Positions 34,361 through 43,820 of a stretch of 56,018 nt of DNA are shown here, piece by piece. Under the pieces are notes generated by a model. The model saw only the letters and a program-made list of their open reading frames with translations, had not been told where the DNA came from and made no database searches. Positions within the stretch are counted from its first letter, which is position 1. Every line of letters begins with the position of its first letter. The stretch is taken from assembly GCA_041739085.1 (NCBI GenBank), contig JBGSON010000028.1, forward strand, positions 1 to 56,018, written 5' to 3'. The position numbers and the translations under genes are program-made. This DNA comes from JBGSON01 sp041739085. GTDB taxonomy: Bacteria > Patescibacteriota > Gracilibacteria > CAIRYL01.

Positions 34361-34855
34361 ATGGAGCGGATGTTTTGCACAGATCCAATTCCCAGCTTCT
34401 CACTTCTCCTCCCCGATATCCGGAGCGGGTTCAATGTCGGCGCGTTTTTTCGGACGTGCGATGCGCTCCGGGTCGACCATATCTATCTCACCGGCATCAG
34501 TCCCTATCCTCCTCACAAGGAGATCCAAAAAACGGCGCTCGGAGCGGAATATGAAGTCTCCTGGAGCTATCACCTCGATGCGGTGAAGCTTCTCGGATCG
34601 CTCAAAGAGAGAGGAGTACAGCTTGCCGCACTCGAAATATCTCCATCATCGATTTCCCTGACCCGGTATTCACCGGAATCTCCCCTCGTTCTCATCGTCG
34701 GGAATGAAGTCCATGGTATCCCGAAAGAAATCCTGCGCCTTGCGGATCATATCATTTCCATTCCCATGGGAGGAGTGAAGGAGAGTCTCAATGTGTCCAT
34801 TGCCGGGAGCATCGCGCTCTGGGAGATCGCAAAGAGATTGAAGGAAGGGAGATGA
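34361..34855 (+). CDS. SpoU-family RNA 2'-O-methyltransferase
   Basis: 164 residues, the length of minimal TrmL/TrmH-like SPOUT enzymes. The three SpoU motifs are clear: RSGFNVGAFFRTCDA (motif 1, with the conserved Asn and Arg), LVLIVGNEVHGI (motif 2) and IPMGGVKESLNVSIAGSIAL (motif 3), which together form the knotted S-adenosylmethionine site. It would methylate a ribose in tRNA or rRNA; the target cannot be decided. ATG 34361 is preferred to the TTG at 34334 because AGGGGA sits 7-8 nt before it, one of the few Shine-Dalgarno-like sites here. It ends 10 bp before prfB, so the two are probably co-transcribed. Confidence 0.88.
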   Translation: MERMFCTDPIPSFSLLLPDIRSGFNVGAFFRTCDALRVDHIYLTGISPYPPHKEIQKTALGAEYEVSWSYHLDAVKLLGSLKERGVQLAALEISPSSISLTRYSPESPLVLIVGNEVHGIPKEILRLADHIISIPMGGVKESLNVSIAGSIALWEIAKRLKEGR

Positions 34856-34865
34856 TTCCTATACT

Positions 34866-36023
34866 ATGAGGGCGCTCAGTTTTCAGAAAAAGCAAATGAC
34901 ACCCGGAGAATTAAAGTCAGCGGCAACAGAGCTCAACGAGAAGATCAAGACCGGATGGGATTGCCTCAATCCTCAAGAAATTGAACGTGAAATCGGGGAA
35001 CTCCGGATTTTCATGGAGAATCCGAATGTATGGAACGATCCCCAGTCTGCAAAAATATCATCACAAAAACTCGCAATGCTCGAAAAAAGGAAGGGCCTTT
35101 GGGAAAATCTCCTCTCGGACACCGCTTCCCTCCTCGAATTCATCGATATCACCGAAGGCGACTCTCCGGAGCTTAACGAACTAGAACGGGAGTTTGAAAG
35201 AATTCAAAAAAAGTATGAAGAAGCGGAAACGGCGCTCTATCTTTCTGGGGAATATGACCATCATGGGGCGATCCTCGAAATCGTCTCCGGCGCGGGAGGG
35301 ACAGAATCCCAGGATTTTGCGGAAATGCTTCTCCGGATGGAGCTCAGGTTTGCTGAACGGATGGGGTGGGGAACGGAGATACTCGAGAAATCTCCCGGAC
35401 AGGAGGCGGGAATTAAGAGCGTGATCATTGAGATCCAGGGAGAAGATGCGTTCGGTTATCTCCAGGGGGAAAAGGGTACGCACCGGCTTGTCCGGCAGTC
35501 GCCCTTTAACGCAAAAAACCTCCGTCAGACATCATTCGCGGGGATCATTGTGACTCCGCTTCTCGAAGCAGTCGAATGCAACGATATCGTCATTGAAGAC
35601 AAGGACTTACGGATCGATACCTATCGGGCGCAGGGGGCGGGAGGACAGCATGTGAACAAGACGGATTCGGCGGTGCGGATCACCCATCTTCCGACAAATA
35701 TAGTTGTCTCGTGCCAGAGTTCGAGGTCACAACATCAAAATAGGGATAAGGCATTCCAGGTTCTGAAATCCAGGCTCGCGGAGAAGAAGAGAGTGGAAGA
35801 AGAGGAAAAAGCGGCAAAACTCCGCGGGGCTCATGTTTCTGCGGAATGGGGAACCCAGATCAGAAATTACGTTCTCCATCCCTACAAGCTGGTGAAAGAT
35901 CTCCGCACAGATCATGAGAGCACGAATCCGGATTCCATACTCGACGGAGATCTTGAACCATTCGCCAGAAAATATCTGGAATGGAAAGCAAAAAACTCTG
36001 GAGCGACGACTTCAGCAAAATAA
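34866..36023 (+). CDS. prfB: Peptide chain release factor 2
   Basis: 385 residues. The anticodon-mimic tripeptide is SPF (about 212-214, in RQSPFNAK), which marks RF2 (UGA/UAA) rather than RF1. The catalytic GGQ (259-261) is in AQGAGGQHVNKTDSAVRITH. The gene is one continuous frame: the programmed +1 frameshift near codon 25 found in many RF2 genes is absent, so autoregulation by that route is not possible. Its presence shows that UGA is a stop codon here. It follows the SpoU gene by 10 bp and converges on the PH-domain gene with a 17-bp gap. Confidence 0.95.
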   Translation: MRALSFQKKQMTPGELKSAATELNEKIKTGWDCLNPQEIEREIGELRIFMENPNVWNDPQSAKISSQKLAMLEKRKGLWENLLSDTASLLEFIDITEGDSPELNELEREFERIQKKYEEAETALYLSGEYDHHGAILEIVSGAGGTESQDFAEMLLRMELRFAERMGWGTEILEKSPGQEAGIKSVIIEIQGEDAFGYLQGEKGTHRLVRQSPFNAKNLRQTSFAGIIVTPLLEAVECNDIVIEDKDLRIDTYRAQGAGGQHVNKTDSAVRITHLPTNIVVSCQSSRSQHQNRDKAFQVLKSRLAEKKRVEEEEKAAKLRGAHVSAEWGTQIRNYVLHPYKLVKDLRTDHESTNPDSILDGDLEPFARKYLEWKAKNSGATTSAK

Positions 36024-36040
36024 AGAAGTGAGAAGAAGTA

Positions 36041-36676
36041 TTATACTTGTTCGGGGAGAGAGGGGATATGTGTTTCTGCCGGATGTTCTGGCGCAAGAGA
36101 TGAAAGGACAGTTTTTTCTGGTGTCGGAGACGTAACGGACCGTTTTCCTGTTTCCACAAGCCGCTTGTGGCGGATTGCATTGCATTTTTCCTGAATGATC
36201 GAAGGACGCGGAACATCGTGAAGCACCGTTGTATCCTCCCCCTGGGCGGAGAGAACAAGATTGATATCCCCATATTCGAGGATATTTCCCCAGAGCCCCC
36301 TTTTCTTCATCTGGATATCCCTGATCTGGACGAGATCGAGGACCTCCTTTTCACTTCTGATGAATATGGATTTGCTCACGATGATGATCCGGTAGCTCGT
36401 GACGATGACAAAGCTCAGGGAGTGAGAGAGAATCCACAGGAAAAAACGATGAATAAGCGCGAGAAGAAGGGCAAATCCGAAGAAAAAAACGGAAAGCTCG
36501 AGAGCCTGAGTCCCGCCGGAAAGGAAGAAGATGACATGGGCGAGATATGAAAACCCGATGATCGAAAGCATGAGAAAGATGAAGACGAATGTTTTCATGA
36601 GCACGAGATACCAGTGCTGTCCGAATGAAAATTCGCACTCTTCCCCTTCAAGCTGGTCGTAAAACTCGAGGTTCAT
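36041..36676 (-). CDS. Two-span membrane protein with bacterial PH (bPH2) domain
   Basis: 211 residues. Two hydrophobic helices (about 27-52 and 59-85) are followed by a bPH2/DUF304 domain: IVTSYRIIIVSKSIFIRSEKE, VLDLVQIRDIQMKKRG, LWGNILEYGDINLVLS. The last about 50 residues are Ser/Pro/Thr-rich and likely disordered. It is a homologue of the protein at 16664-17365, with the TM pair before the PH domain in both. These domains are thought to bind lipid or protein partners at the membrane, but no role is established. It lies 27 bp downstream of the large lamin-tail protein gene and may be co-expressed with it. Confidence 0.75.
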   Translation of the reverse strand: MNLEFYDQLEGEECEFSFGQHWYLVLMKTFVFIFLMLSIIGFSYLAHVIFFLSGGTQALELSVFFFGFALLLALIHRFFLWILSHSLSFVIVTSYRIIIVSKSIFIRSEKEVLDLVQIRDIQMKKRGLWGNILEYGDINLVLSAQGEDTTVLHDVPRPSIIQEKCNAIRHKRLVETGKRSVTSPTPEKTVLSSLAPEHPAETHIPSLPEQV

Positions 36677-36703
36677 GAGGTAAACAGGGTTGTTTATTTA
36701 CTA

Positions 36704-39700
36704 TTATACCTCTGTTGTGTTTTTGCAAGCCGATTTTCCCGGCAACTGGTCTTTGCGACTGGAAAGACCAATGAAAAAGCCGACCCCGTCAATTATTACG
36801 AGAAAGAAAAGTGATATTATTTTTATTATGCGAGACGTCAGAAACACAGGAGAAAGCTCATTCTCGACAGGGTATGGGCAGTTCATAAATGAGAGAGAGA
36901 TGATCTCCCGGTCTTTATTGAGATGGAGTCCGATCGGCATTTCACGCTGGAGAGAGTGCGAAAGAAAATAATCGTTCTGCGGATTCCGGTCGTCGAACCG
37001 GTATGTGATCTCGCGCCCGTTATCGATGACGACCGAAATACTTTCCGCGGAAAAACGGGTGATCCGACCTTCCACGTATTTTTCTTTTTCCGGGTAGATC
37101 ATGCGGAGAATGTCTTTTTCGCGTGTCTTTCCACGTGAGGACTTCCCCTTGTTTTTTTTCGGAGGGAGGATCGTCCCATTTTTTGTGATGAGTTCATCAT
37201 CGCGCGCTTTTCCCCAGAGGAGTTCATCCACAACTTCTTTTGAAGCATTGAGGAGCCGAACGATGCCGTCTTTGTTTTTGAGATTCGGGACCACCTCTCC
37301 GGTGAGCGTGATGGTTTCGTTTTCCTCAAAAAATGTCTCCGGTATTTCGACCGTCCGCTTTCCGTTTCCGAGGAGCCATCCCCTGAGATACCCAGATTTT
37401 CCGGAAACATTTCTGATGATGACGGTTTCATTTCCGGAATCTTTTCCTTTCGGATTCGGAAGTGCGGAAACGATTTCTGCGAGGAAGATCTCATCCATCC
37501 GGAAGCCCGCGGGAAGATGAAACTGCTGGATCCCGTCGAGCAGGACTTTTGTCCCGTCTTCATTCGTAGTCGTGAGATCGACAGTGTATTCTCCGGCGGG
37601 GATCTGAGAAAGGCACAGGAGGGAGAATCTCCCCTTGTTATCACTCATCCCGGTGAGGACAAAATTTCCCGGTCGAATGAGGAGACGGACGCGGCTGTGC
37701 GGAGAAACGAATCCGGAGAAGACAAGAGAGTGGTCTTCTTCCGAGAAAAGGACGTCGACTGTCGGCTCCGATTCTTTCTTCTCATTTTTTTCTTTTTGTT
37801 TTCCTCCTGTCCACGCGTACCCCGATCCTTCGTTTCGGAGTGAGGCACCTTCGGGAGCATTCTCCCATTCAATGCCATAGAGATCACCCGATGGACTCAC
37901 GAGGATCATCTCTCCCGATTCATTGGCAAGATTTTTGAGTTCTGAATTACCGGAAGAGATCTTCATGACATCCCCGTTTTCCAGCATTCTTTCCGGGAGA
38001 AGAAACTCTTTTCCGTTGATGAGGATATGCCAGTTTTTTGTCTGGGCAGCATCATTCCGCGTAGAGATCCGGAACCACTCTCCGTCTTTATCTTTTCCCT
38101 CAGGATTTGGGAGGATGTCTTTTACGAAGAGCGACGGAGATTCGTCCATGGAGAGTACTGTGAGCGGAGAAACAGAGAAATCTGCGGCGGCATTCGTATC
38201 TTTTTCGGACATTCTTTTCACCAATCCTCCTTCTGAAAAATCACCGGTGAGACAGGAGGAATAATTCCGGTCGTTCCATTGGCTCTGCCTTTTTAATGAG
38301 AGGAGGTAGGAAGAATTTTTGTCATTTTCCGACGGGTTAATGCAGAGAAAATCTTCCGTAGTCCCCCATGCATCGTTCAGGGAGAGAACAATATCTTTCG
38401 ACGGTAATTTTCGGAGAAAAAGCGAGAATTCTCCTTGCGGAGGGATCGATTCATCCGTGAGCTCCATGAGAATGGCCTCACCGCTTCTCATGGTATATCC
38501 GGAGAGAGGGAAGTCAGATGCGCCGCTATTATTGAGAGAGACAAAGCCTGATCCGTTCGGGAGATATTCGATGGCAGAGATCACTATTTCTCCATCTGCT
38601 GATGACTTCGGCGATGGAGGATTTGGCGCTCCAAAGGCCGGTTCTTTATTTGGGAAAAAGTCATTTTTGGTATTCGAATCTTCCCCAGTCTTTCTCGCCA
38701 TGGATTCCTTTCCTTTGACGCTCCCGGAAGGAAAACACTGGAAATCACAATCAAGATCTGTTCCCCATTCAAGCCGTCCCCGCATGAACCTCAGGTCCTC
38801 ATCTTCGCCCGGAGATAACACTTCATTGTAGTTCCCCCAGCATACGGCGTCTTCGATCGTATTGGCGGAATCGAGGAGCATGAGCGTCTCGTCAGTCCCC
38901 GTGAGTCCCTTGTGCGTGATCGAGAATGACCAGCCATAGCCGGTCTTTTCACGGGTCTCTGTTGCAGATTTGAGGGAGAGGACGATGTATTCTCCGGTAT
39001 TAAAAAATGTTTCCAGCGGGAATTCAAAGAATACTTTGTCATCGAAGAGCTGATATCCTTTTACGTCGATCCCCTTTCCGCAGTCAGCGCAGAAAAGTTC
39101 GATTCGGTCTCCTGAGGGATCATCGAACGCGACTTCGGAGATAAGGATGCGAACATCTTTCCGGGGAACGGATTCGTTTGTTGCGGTAGTCGTGGTGAAC
39201 TTCGATCCCTTGTTGCTGCTGGAATCATGACCTGAAGAGCCACCCGGAGAATGCGGAACATTTTGAACTCCGGGCGTGGGCGTATCGGTAAACTCATAGA
39301 GACCGCTATCAAGAAGAGAATAACTCTCTCCTTCTTTCGATGCGGGGATTACTATTTCTGCGAAAGGAGAAAGAGATTCCGGAGAAGAATACAGCCGAAC
39401 AGTTTCTCCGGAATTGTTGAGCTTTCCGCTCATGGAAAGGACAAGAAATCCATTGCTTTCTCCGCATAGATTTTCAGAAAATTCAGAAAAACTTCTCCTC
39501 ACTTCCTCTCCGCCGGAGAGCTCAGAAAATTGAAAAGTCGAAAGATCATATCCAGACGGACTTGTGTTCCATATCTCGATGAATTCCGCTTCGAGATCGA
39601 TCTCATTGAGGAGAAGAAGCGGAAGTTCATGTTCTGCCGGTGGTAATAATCCGCAACTGCTGCCACCTCCAGGATCTCCATCCGAGTCACCATCACCATC

Positions 39701-40234
39701 TCCATCCCCGCCGGTCTCTTCTTCAGGATTTTCTATCCCTGGAGATGGATCCATCCAAATGTATGATCCCGACATTTGGCGCGAAAAACTTTTTCCGGAA
39801 ACTGATGACGGAACAGTAAGTGAGGAAAACTCCTCCCCCCTCCAGGTGAGCGTGATGAGCTCGCCGCCGTTATTCAGTTTTCGCGAGAGGGAAATGACGA
39901 TAAAGGCCTGGGGTTCGATCGCCTCGGCATCCGAAAAGTCGGTCACGGGATAAAATTTTGAAGTCGAACCTGAAAGTTCAGAAAATGAGACTTCAGCAAG
40001 CGGGATTGAAAGCTCTCCGGAATTCCAGAGTTCTATAAATTCTGCCTCGAGGTCGACTTCATTAATGAGAAGCGGAAGAAAATCTTCAAATTGGAGCGGA
40101 TCAGGTTCGCCTTCCCCATTTTCGGGAGGATCAGGGACATCACCGGGAATAGGGTCTCCTTCTTCTCCGCAAGCACATGAGAAGGGAAGAACTGAAAGAA
40201 AAACAGCGAGGAAAATGGAGAGAAGCGATCTCAT
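36704..40234 (-). CDS. Large extracytoplasmic protein with lamin-tail-like (LTD) domains
   Basis: 1176 residues. A signal peptide ends in CAC (about 21-23) and may be lipidated. Several lamin-tail-type domains follow, with the repeated pattern LLINEVDLEAEFIELWN, SFSELSG and QAFIVISLSRKLNNGGE (about 50-160, 205-320), and further diverged copies later (ILISEVAFDDPSGDRIELF). A Gly-Asp linker separates the first two. A C-terminal transmembrane helix (about 1138-1158) with a short basic tail should anchor it. Bacterial LTD proteins are secreted and often linked to nucleases or surface adhesion; no nuclease motif is visible here. It is likely a surface-scaffold protein. Confidence 0.75.
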   Translation of the reverse strand: MRSLLSIFLAVFLSVLPFSCACGEEGDPIPGDVPDPPENGEGEPDPLQFEDFLPLLINEVDLEAEFIELWNSGELSIPLAEVSFSELSGSTSKFYPVTDFSDAEAIEPQAFIVISLSRKLNNGGELITLTWRGEEFSSLTVPSSVSGKSFSRQMSGSYIWMDPSPGIENPEEETGGDGDGDGDSDGDPGGGSSCGLLPPAEHELPLLLLNEIDLEAEFIEIWNTSPSGYDLSTFQFSELSGGEEVRRSFSEFSENLCGESNGFLVLSMSGKLNNSGETVRLYSSPESLSPFAEIVIPASKEGESYSLLDSGLYEFTDTPTPGVQNVPHSPGGSSGHDSSSNKGSKFTTTTATNESVPRKDVRILISEVAFDDPSGDRIELFCADCGKGIDVKGYQLFDDKVFFEFPLETFFNTGEYIVLSLKSATETREKTGYGWSFSITHKGLTGTDETLMLLDSANTIEDAVCWGNYNEVLSPGEDEDLRFMRGRLEWGTDLDCDFQCFPSGSVKGKESMARKTGEDSNTKNDFFPNKEPAFGAPNPPSPKSSADGEIVISAIEYLPNGSGFVSLNNSGASDFPLSGYTMRSGEAILMELTDESIPPQGEFSLFLRKLPSKDIVLSLNDAWGTTEDFLCINPSENDKNSSYLLSLKRQSQWNDRNYSSCLTGDFSEGGLVKRMSEKDTNAAADFSVSPLTVLSMDESPSLFVKDILPNPEGKDKDGEWFRISTRNDAAQTKNWHILINGKEFLLPERMLENGDVMKISSGNSELKNLANESGEMILVSPSGDLYGIEWENAPEGASLRNEGSGYAWTGGKQKEKNEKKESEPTVDVLFSEEDHSLVFSGFVSPHSRVRLLIRPGNFVLTGMSDNKGRFSLLCLSQIPAGEYTVDLTTTNEDGTKVLLDGIQQFHLPAGFRMDEIFLAEIVSALPNPKGKDSGNETVIIRNVSGKSGYLRGWLLGNGKRTVEIPETFFEENETITLTGEVVPNLKNKDGIVRLLNASKEVVDELLWGKARDDELITKNGTILPPKKNKGKSSRGKTREKDILRMIYPEKEKYVEGRITRFSAESISVVIDNGREITYRFDDRNPQNDYFLSHSLQREMPIGLHLNKDREIISLSFMNCPYPVENELSPVFLTSRIIKIISLFFLVIIDGVGFFIGLSSRKDQLPGKSACKNTTEV

Positions 40235-40399
40235 GCAATCGGGAGAGAACTCACTTCATCATGCTTCTCTCAGGATTTTTTTGAATTGCTGAAGAACACC
40301 GGGAAGCCGAGATAGGTTCTTTCCTCGCTTAGTGAAAGTCGAATATGACGCCAGAGAGAGACAACAGGCAATCGCCTTCATGAGAATTATTTTTTCCAA

Positions 40400-42094
40400 T
40401 CAATACACCGCCCCCAGATAACACTTTTCGCAGTACACGGTTTCGCGTCGTTCCGGAGAATACGTGGTTTCAATATCCGCATTGCACTTCATGCATGTCC
40501 GATCATAAAATACACGCGGGTTCCGGAGAGCAAACCTATTCCTGTGACGGATGTCCGGATGGAGCCTGGGGACTGCAATTCCCGTTTTCCGATAAAAATC
40601 GAGTTCCGGCTTCTGGATCTTGAAAAGTCGTTTCGATTCCGCGCATTCGACTGCCCAGTTCAGGATGTCATCAGGAATATTTTCTATTGAGTCCGGGAGC
40701 TTTTCTGCCGGGATTTTTTTCGAAATATGAGAGAAGTCCTGCTCTTCGATTTCTTTCCATTTCCATCCGCGACGAATGATCTCCTCGCGGGAGAGAGGAT
40801 AGTATTCCTGGGCGATCGTTTCGTTGTACGCATACGGAGAATTTTGAACGGGGAAAAACTCGCCCCACTCTCCGGTTTTCATCATATGTTCAATGATCCT
40901 TGATACCATTTTTTCATACTCCGGTTGTGAATATTGTTTGTTCATGATGCAGTACTCCTGAGATTTCAGCCCCGAGCAGGCGAAACAGTTCTTCGCATGG
41001 AAACAGTGGTCTGAATAAAACAGTTCCCGGCAGCCACCCGAGCAGAGAAAGCAACAGATAAGATGAAAAACATCATATCCGCACGCCTGAGAATTGTAGA
41101 TGAGCTCGGAGCGCGTTCCCCAGTGGGTATGGTCCATGCTGTTTCTCCCGTTATTGATCCCGGCTGAGTACCTCATGTCCTCCGTGTCATCGCAGTCAAA
41201 GGAATGATGTGTGTTCTTGCAGTTCCGGAGATAATCGCCCGAGCAGTTTTCGAGTTGGACGCCATGGAATGATTTTACGATCATCCCGTCTTTCATGGAT
41301 ATCATTTTTTCCCGGTGGCGCTCTGTCGCAGATGATGAACGGATGTCGTACTCGGGTTTCGCCATTTCTCTCGCATACGCTTCTCTCGTCAATTGAACAT
41401 TGAAGATCATGTGTTTTTTATTCCTCTGACTTGTGCATCCGAAGAGATCCTGGCATCCGATGCAGTCGATGACGAACGATGAATCGCGGCAATTCGTACA
41501 GTCACTGGAGAATTTCAATGCATTGCAGTTCCTGCAGTTCACACACTCGTAGCAGTATTCGCAGGCATGGAGAAGATAATTATCTATGCAGTTCCTGCTG
41601 AAGTTCACCCACATGCCATAACAACAGTCTTCTGAAGTATCGGTTGAAGACATGAGATAACAGTTTTTGCTGTGGCCGATAGCATTCGCATAATCGCAGT
41701 TCTCGATGGGTTCCTGCTGGATGCGCGCAAACCGGGGGACGGAATTGCGGAACTCCAGGAACTGTTCAAAGAACGGCTTCTTGAAATCAAAATCACGGCC
41801 GTACTGAAGCGGATCATAGAAATCACTCCACCAGACTTTGTTGTCGTAAATCGTGAAGTCCGAATTCTGAGGAAAACAGGAAATGATTTGTTTTCCTGTT
41901 GCGTCGCATGTCCGGCGGTAGAGCGTCCGTTCGTTCCGCGTGGCGAAACGTTTCTGCTGGCGGCAGAACGGGCAGAGTGTTGGTTCCGGGAGCGGGAATT
42001 TCTTCCCCCCGACGACTGGAGAGAGCATGTCGAGAAATTTTCGGTCTTCTTCATAAACCGGAAACTCAGCTGAGCACTGGGCGCAAATTTTCAT
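40400..42094 (-). CDS. Cysteine-rich CPR-type protein with terminal zinc ribbons
   Basis: 564 residues from ATG 42094, with about 38 cysteines. An N-terminal zinc ribbon (CAQC...CPFC) and a C-terminal one (CMKC...CEKC) frame a middle (about 120-290) in which short units repeat: SKNCYL, SEDCCYG, SRNCIDNY, CEYCYECVNCRNC, SSDCTNC, VIDCIGC, LFGC. This looks like a Cys-lined beta-helix or solenoid. There is no signal peptide, so the cysteines should be reduced and probably hold metal. Proteins of this type occur across CPR genomes as hypotheticals, sometimes mislabelled CaiB/BaiF; I see no CoA-transferase feature. The frame opens 66 codons earlier, but that part has no matching character. Function unknown. 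Confidence 0.7.
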   Translation of the reverse strand: MKICAQCSAEFPVYEEDRKFLDMLSPVVGGKKFPLPEPTLCPFCRQQKRFATRNERTLYRRTCDATGKQIISCFPQNSDFTIYDNKVWWSDFYDPLQYGRDFDFKKPFFEQFLEFRNSVPRFARIQQEPIENCDYANAIGHSKNCYLMSSTDTSEDCCYGMWVNFSRNCIDNYLLHACEYCYECVNCRNCNALKFSSDCTNCRDSSFVIDCIGCQDLFGCTSQRNKKHMIFNVQLTREAYAREMAKPEYDIRSSSATERHREKMISMKDGMIVKSFHGVQLENCSGDYLRNCKNTHHSFDCDDTEDMRYSAGINNGRNSMDHTHWGTRSELIYNSQACGYDVFHLICCFLCSGGCRELFYSDHCFHAKNCFACSGLKSQEYCIMNKQYSQPEYEKMVSRIIEHMMKTGEWGEFFPVQNSPYAYNETIAQEYYPLSREEIIRRGWKWKEIEEQDFSHISKKIPAEKLPDSIENIPDDILNWAVECAESKRLFKIQKPELDFYRKTGIAVPRLHPDIRHRNRFALRNPRVFYDRTCMKCNADIETTYSPERRETVYCEKCYLGAVY

Positions 42095-42170
42095 ATTCCT
42101 AGCATGAAAAACCCGGAATCCTGTCTCACAAAAGTGTAATGGGATGAATCGTTTTTTCCAATGGGATTCT

Positions 42171-42956
42171 TTAGAGCCCGAATCCGAAAAAGACGGAAGA
42201 AACTTCTTTCCCGTATCCATCCCGCGCAATAATTTCGGCGAGGAATTCCTGATGGTCATCCAGAGGAAATGACTCATGCCGATTTTTCGCATTCGTCGTC
42301 GTATCGATGAGGAGTTCGCTGGTCGTCATATTCCAGACGCGGATGAGAAAGCTCTTTGCTGTCTTTCTCTCTCCCGTTTTTCTCAGTCTCCATTCGAGAT
42401 GAGCGTAACTTTTTCCTGATTTTTCTCGTATCGCTGAACGGAGAAGCCATGATGTATTGAGCGAGGTATACTCGTCATCTCCGAACGAAAGGTATGAGAT
42501 CGGATCATGAGATGGAGGATGATCATCCATCGACTCGTCGCGAACGCATTTCCCATTTTCCATGAAGAACCCTTGTTTGCAGAAACAGGCATTGAGCTCT
42601 TCTGAAGTTTTTGCTGCGGATCCGAATTTATCCACGCAGAGATCGACCAGCGGGATATCACGGACGCATTTATTTCCGCGGGGCGAAGGAGAGTAATACC
42701 CCTCGAAGCACTCGCATTTCTTCGATTTCGTATGGTAGGAGGAATACTCCGGACAAAGCGTCGGACCCGGAGTTTCAACGGCGAGAACGTCATATTTCAT
42801 GACGCAGTATTTCACTCCGTCAGGAACGCCATATCTTTCGCAATCCTCACGGCACACAAAACATTCCGCATCTCTCCCGCGTGAGGATCCCTCGCTTCCG
42901 CGGGAAGAGAGGATCATGAAGAATGCAATGGCGAGGATAATTCCGGTTTTTTTCAT
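42171..42956 (-). CDS. Secreted cysteine-rich (EGF-like) protein
   Basis: 261 residues with a signal peptide (MKKTGIILAIAFFMILSS). The first half has about 14 cysteines in EGF-like spacing (CECFEGYYSPSPRGNKC; CFCKQGFFMENGKC), which suggests disulfides outside the cell. The second half (about 150-261) is beta-rich without cysteine and resembles an Ig-like module (EWRLRKTGERKTAKSFLIRV). It lies just upstream of the zinc-ribbon protein gene on the same strand, after the rpmE terminator. Function unknown; surface binding is likely. Confidence 0.6.
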   Translation of the reverse strand: MKKTGIILAIAFFMILSSRGSEGSSRGRDAECFVCREDCERYGVPDGVKYCVMKYDVLAVETPGPTLCPEYSSYHTKSKKCECFEGYYSPSPRGNKCVRDIPLVDLCVDKFGSAAKTSEELNACFCKQGFFMENGKCVRDESMDDHPPSHDPISYLSFGDDEYTSLNTSWLLRSAIREKSGKSYAHLEWRLRKTGERKTAKSFLIRVWNMTTSELLIDTTTNAKNRHESFPLDDHQEFLAEIIARDGYGKEVSSVFFGFGL

Positions 42957-43010
42957 TTTCTTCTTCGGAAGAGAGTATTATTAAACCCAATTTTCTGAAA
43001 AAACACAAAT

Positions 43011-43036
43011 AAAAACCTTCCCGAAGGAAGGTTTTT
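43011..43036 (-). terminator. Rho-independent terminator of rpmE with UUCG tetraloop
   Basis: On the minus strand CCTTCC-TTCG-GGAAGG forms a stem closed by the very stable C(UUCG)G loop and is followed by TTTTT; the flanking A/T runs extend the stem to 11 bp. The A run on the other side means it could also stop plus-strand transcription. Confidence 0.9.
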
Positions 43037-43059
43037 CAACGCAAAACGGATGAGGGAGA

Positions 43060-43269
43060 CTATTTCTTCGTCTTTCCCTTGAACTTTGACATGAATTTAT
43101 CTACACGTCCTTCCGTATCAAGAAGTTTTTTTGTTCCCGTGTAGTGCGGGTGGCATTTCATGCAGATCTCAGTGCGGAGCTCTTTCAACGTACCAGAAAT
43201 GGTATAGGTCGCTCCGCAGGAGCAGGTGACTTTCGTCTGATGGAGCGTCGGATGGATATCGCTTTTCAT
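43060..43269 (-). CDS. rpmE: 50S ribosomal protein L31
   Basis: 69 residues. The start MKSDIHPTLHQTKVTCSCGATY, the later EICMKCHPHYTG and the basic tail are typical of bacterial L31. The Cys pairs (CSC and CMKC) identify the zinc-binding type-A form. It sits on the large subunit at the bridge to the small one. ATG 43269 is the family start; the frame is open 24 codons further but that part is not L31. It is read toward a strong terminator at 43011. Confidence 0.95.
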   Translation of the reverse strand: MKSDIHPTLHQTKVTCSCGATYTISGTLKELRTEICMKCHPHYTGTKKLLDTEGRVDKFMSKFKGKTKK

Positions 43270-43344
43270 AAGTAACATCTCAAAAGGGAACGGACGGATG
43301 GGGAGTTTATGGAAATTCGCCGGGGAATGCAAGCCTTTCATGCC

Positions 43345-43683
43345 CTAAAATTGATCCGCCTGTGCGCCATCTGCCTCATTGGCAAGACCGTTCATATCGA
43401 GATCAACACTGCCCGTCATGAAAGACCTGAACATCTCTCTGATTTCTTCGTTCCCCAAATTCCCAATTTCACTTTCCACCATCCCTTCCATGTCTCTCAC
43501 TCGAGTCTCTGCATCGGTCCCGTCGCTATCCAAAATGTCGATCGTCCCTTGTACCCTGAGTCGAAGTTCTTCTATGCGGGAGCTCAGAAACGGGTCTCTG
43601 ATGACTTCTTGTGAAGTGCTGAGCTGGAGAAGTGCAGTCTCAGTCTTCTGAGCACGGTCGATGGCATCAGGATTGATTTTCAT
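43345..43683 (-). CDS. Hypothetical helical protein (112 aa)
   Basis: A 112-residue acidic protein, mostly helical (KTETALLQLSTSQEVI, SRIEELRLRVQGTIDIL), without cysteine, signal peptide or known motif. ATG 43683 follows a near-consensus promoter by about 24 nt. It lies 75 bp upstream of rpmE on the same strand and may be co-transcribed with it. Of unknown function, it resembles the small acidic orphan proteins at 9173 and 9507 in style only. Confidence 0.6.
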   Translation of the reverse strand: MKINPDAIDRAQKTETALLQLSTSQEVIRDPFLSSRIEELRLRVQGTIDILDSDGTDAETRVRDMEGMVESEIGNLGNEEIREMFRSFMTGSVDLDMNGLANEADGAQADQF

Positions 43684-43713
43684 GGGGAGTATTGGATAAT
43701 GAGTTTTAAGTAT

Positions 43714-43742
43714 ATTAAAGATACAAAGGAAAGACATGTCAA
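43714..43742 (-). promoter_or_regulatory. Near-consensus promoter of the 112-aa gene (and rpmE)
   Basis: On the minus strand a perfect TTGACA (43742-43737) and TTTAAT (43719-43714) are 17 nt apart. The start point would be about 24 nt before the ATG at 43683. Confidence 0.7.
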
Positions 43743-43820
43743 TTTTTTTCATGAATAATTCAGAAGGATTTCATACTGAGAATGCGTTATGATGGGAGTG
43801 AAGATTTTATTCTCCCCAGC

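Noticed and set aside
34866..34960. A programmed +1 frameshift site near the start of prfB.
   Set aside because: The frame is continuous from ATG to the GGQ domain with no internal in-frame stop.
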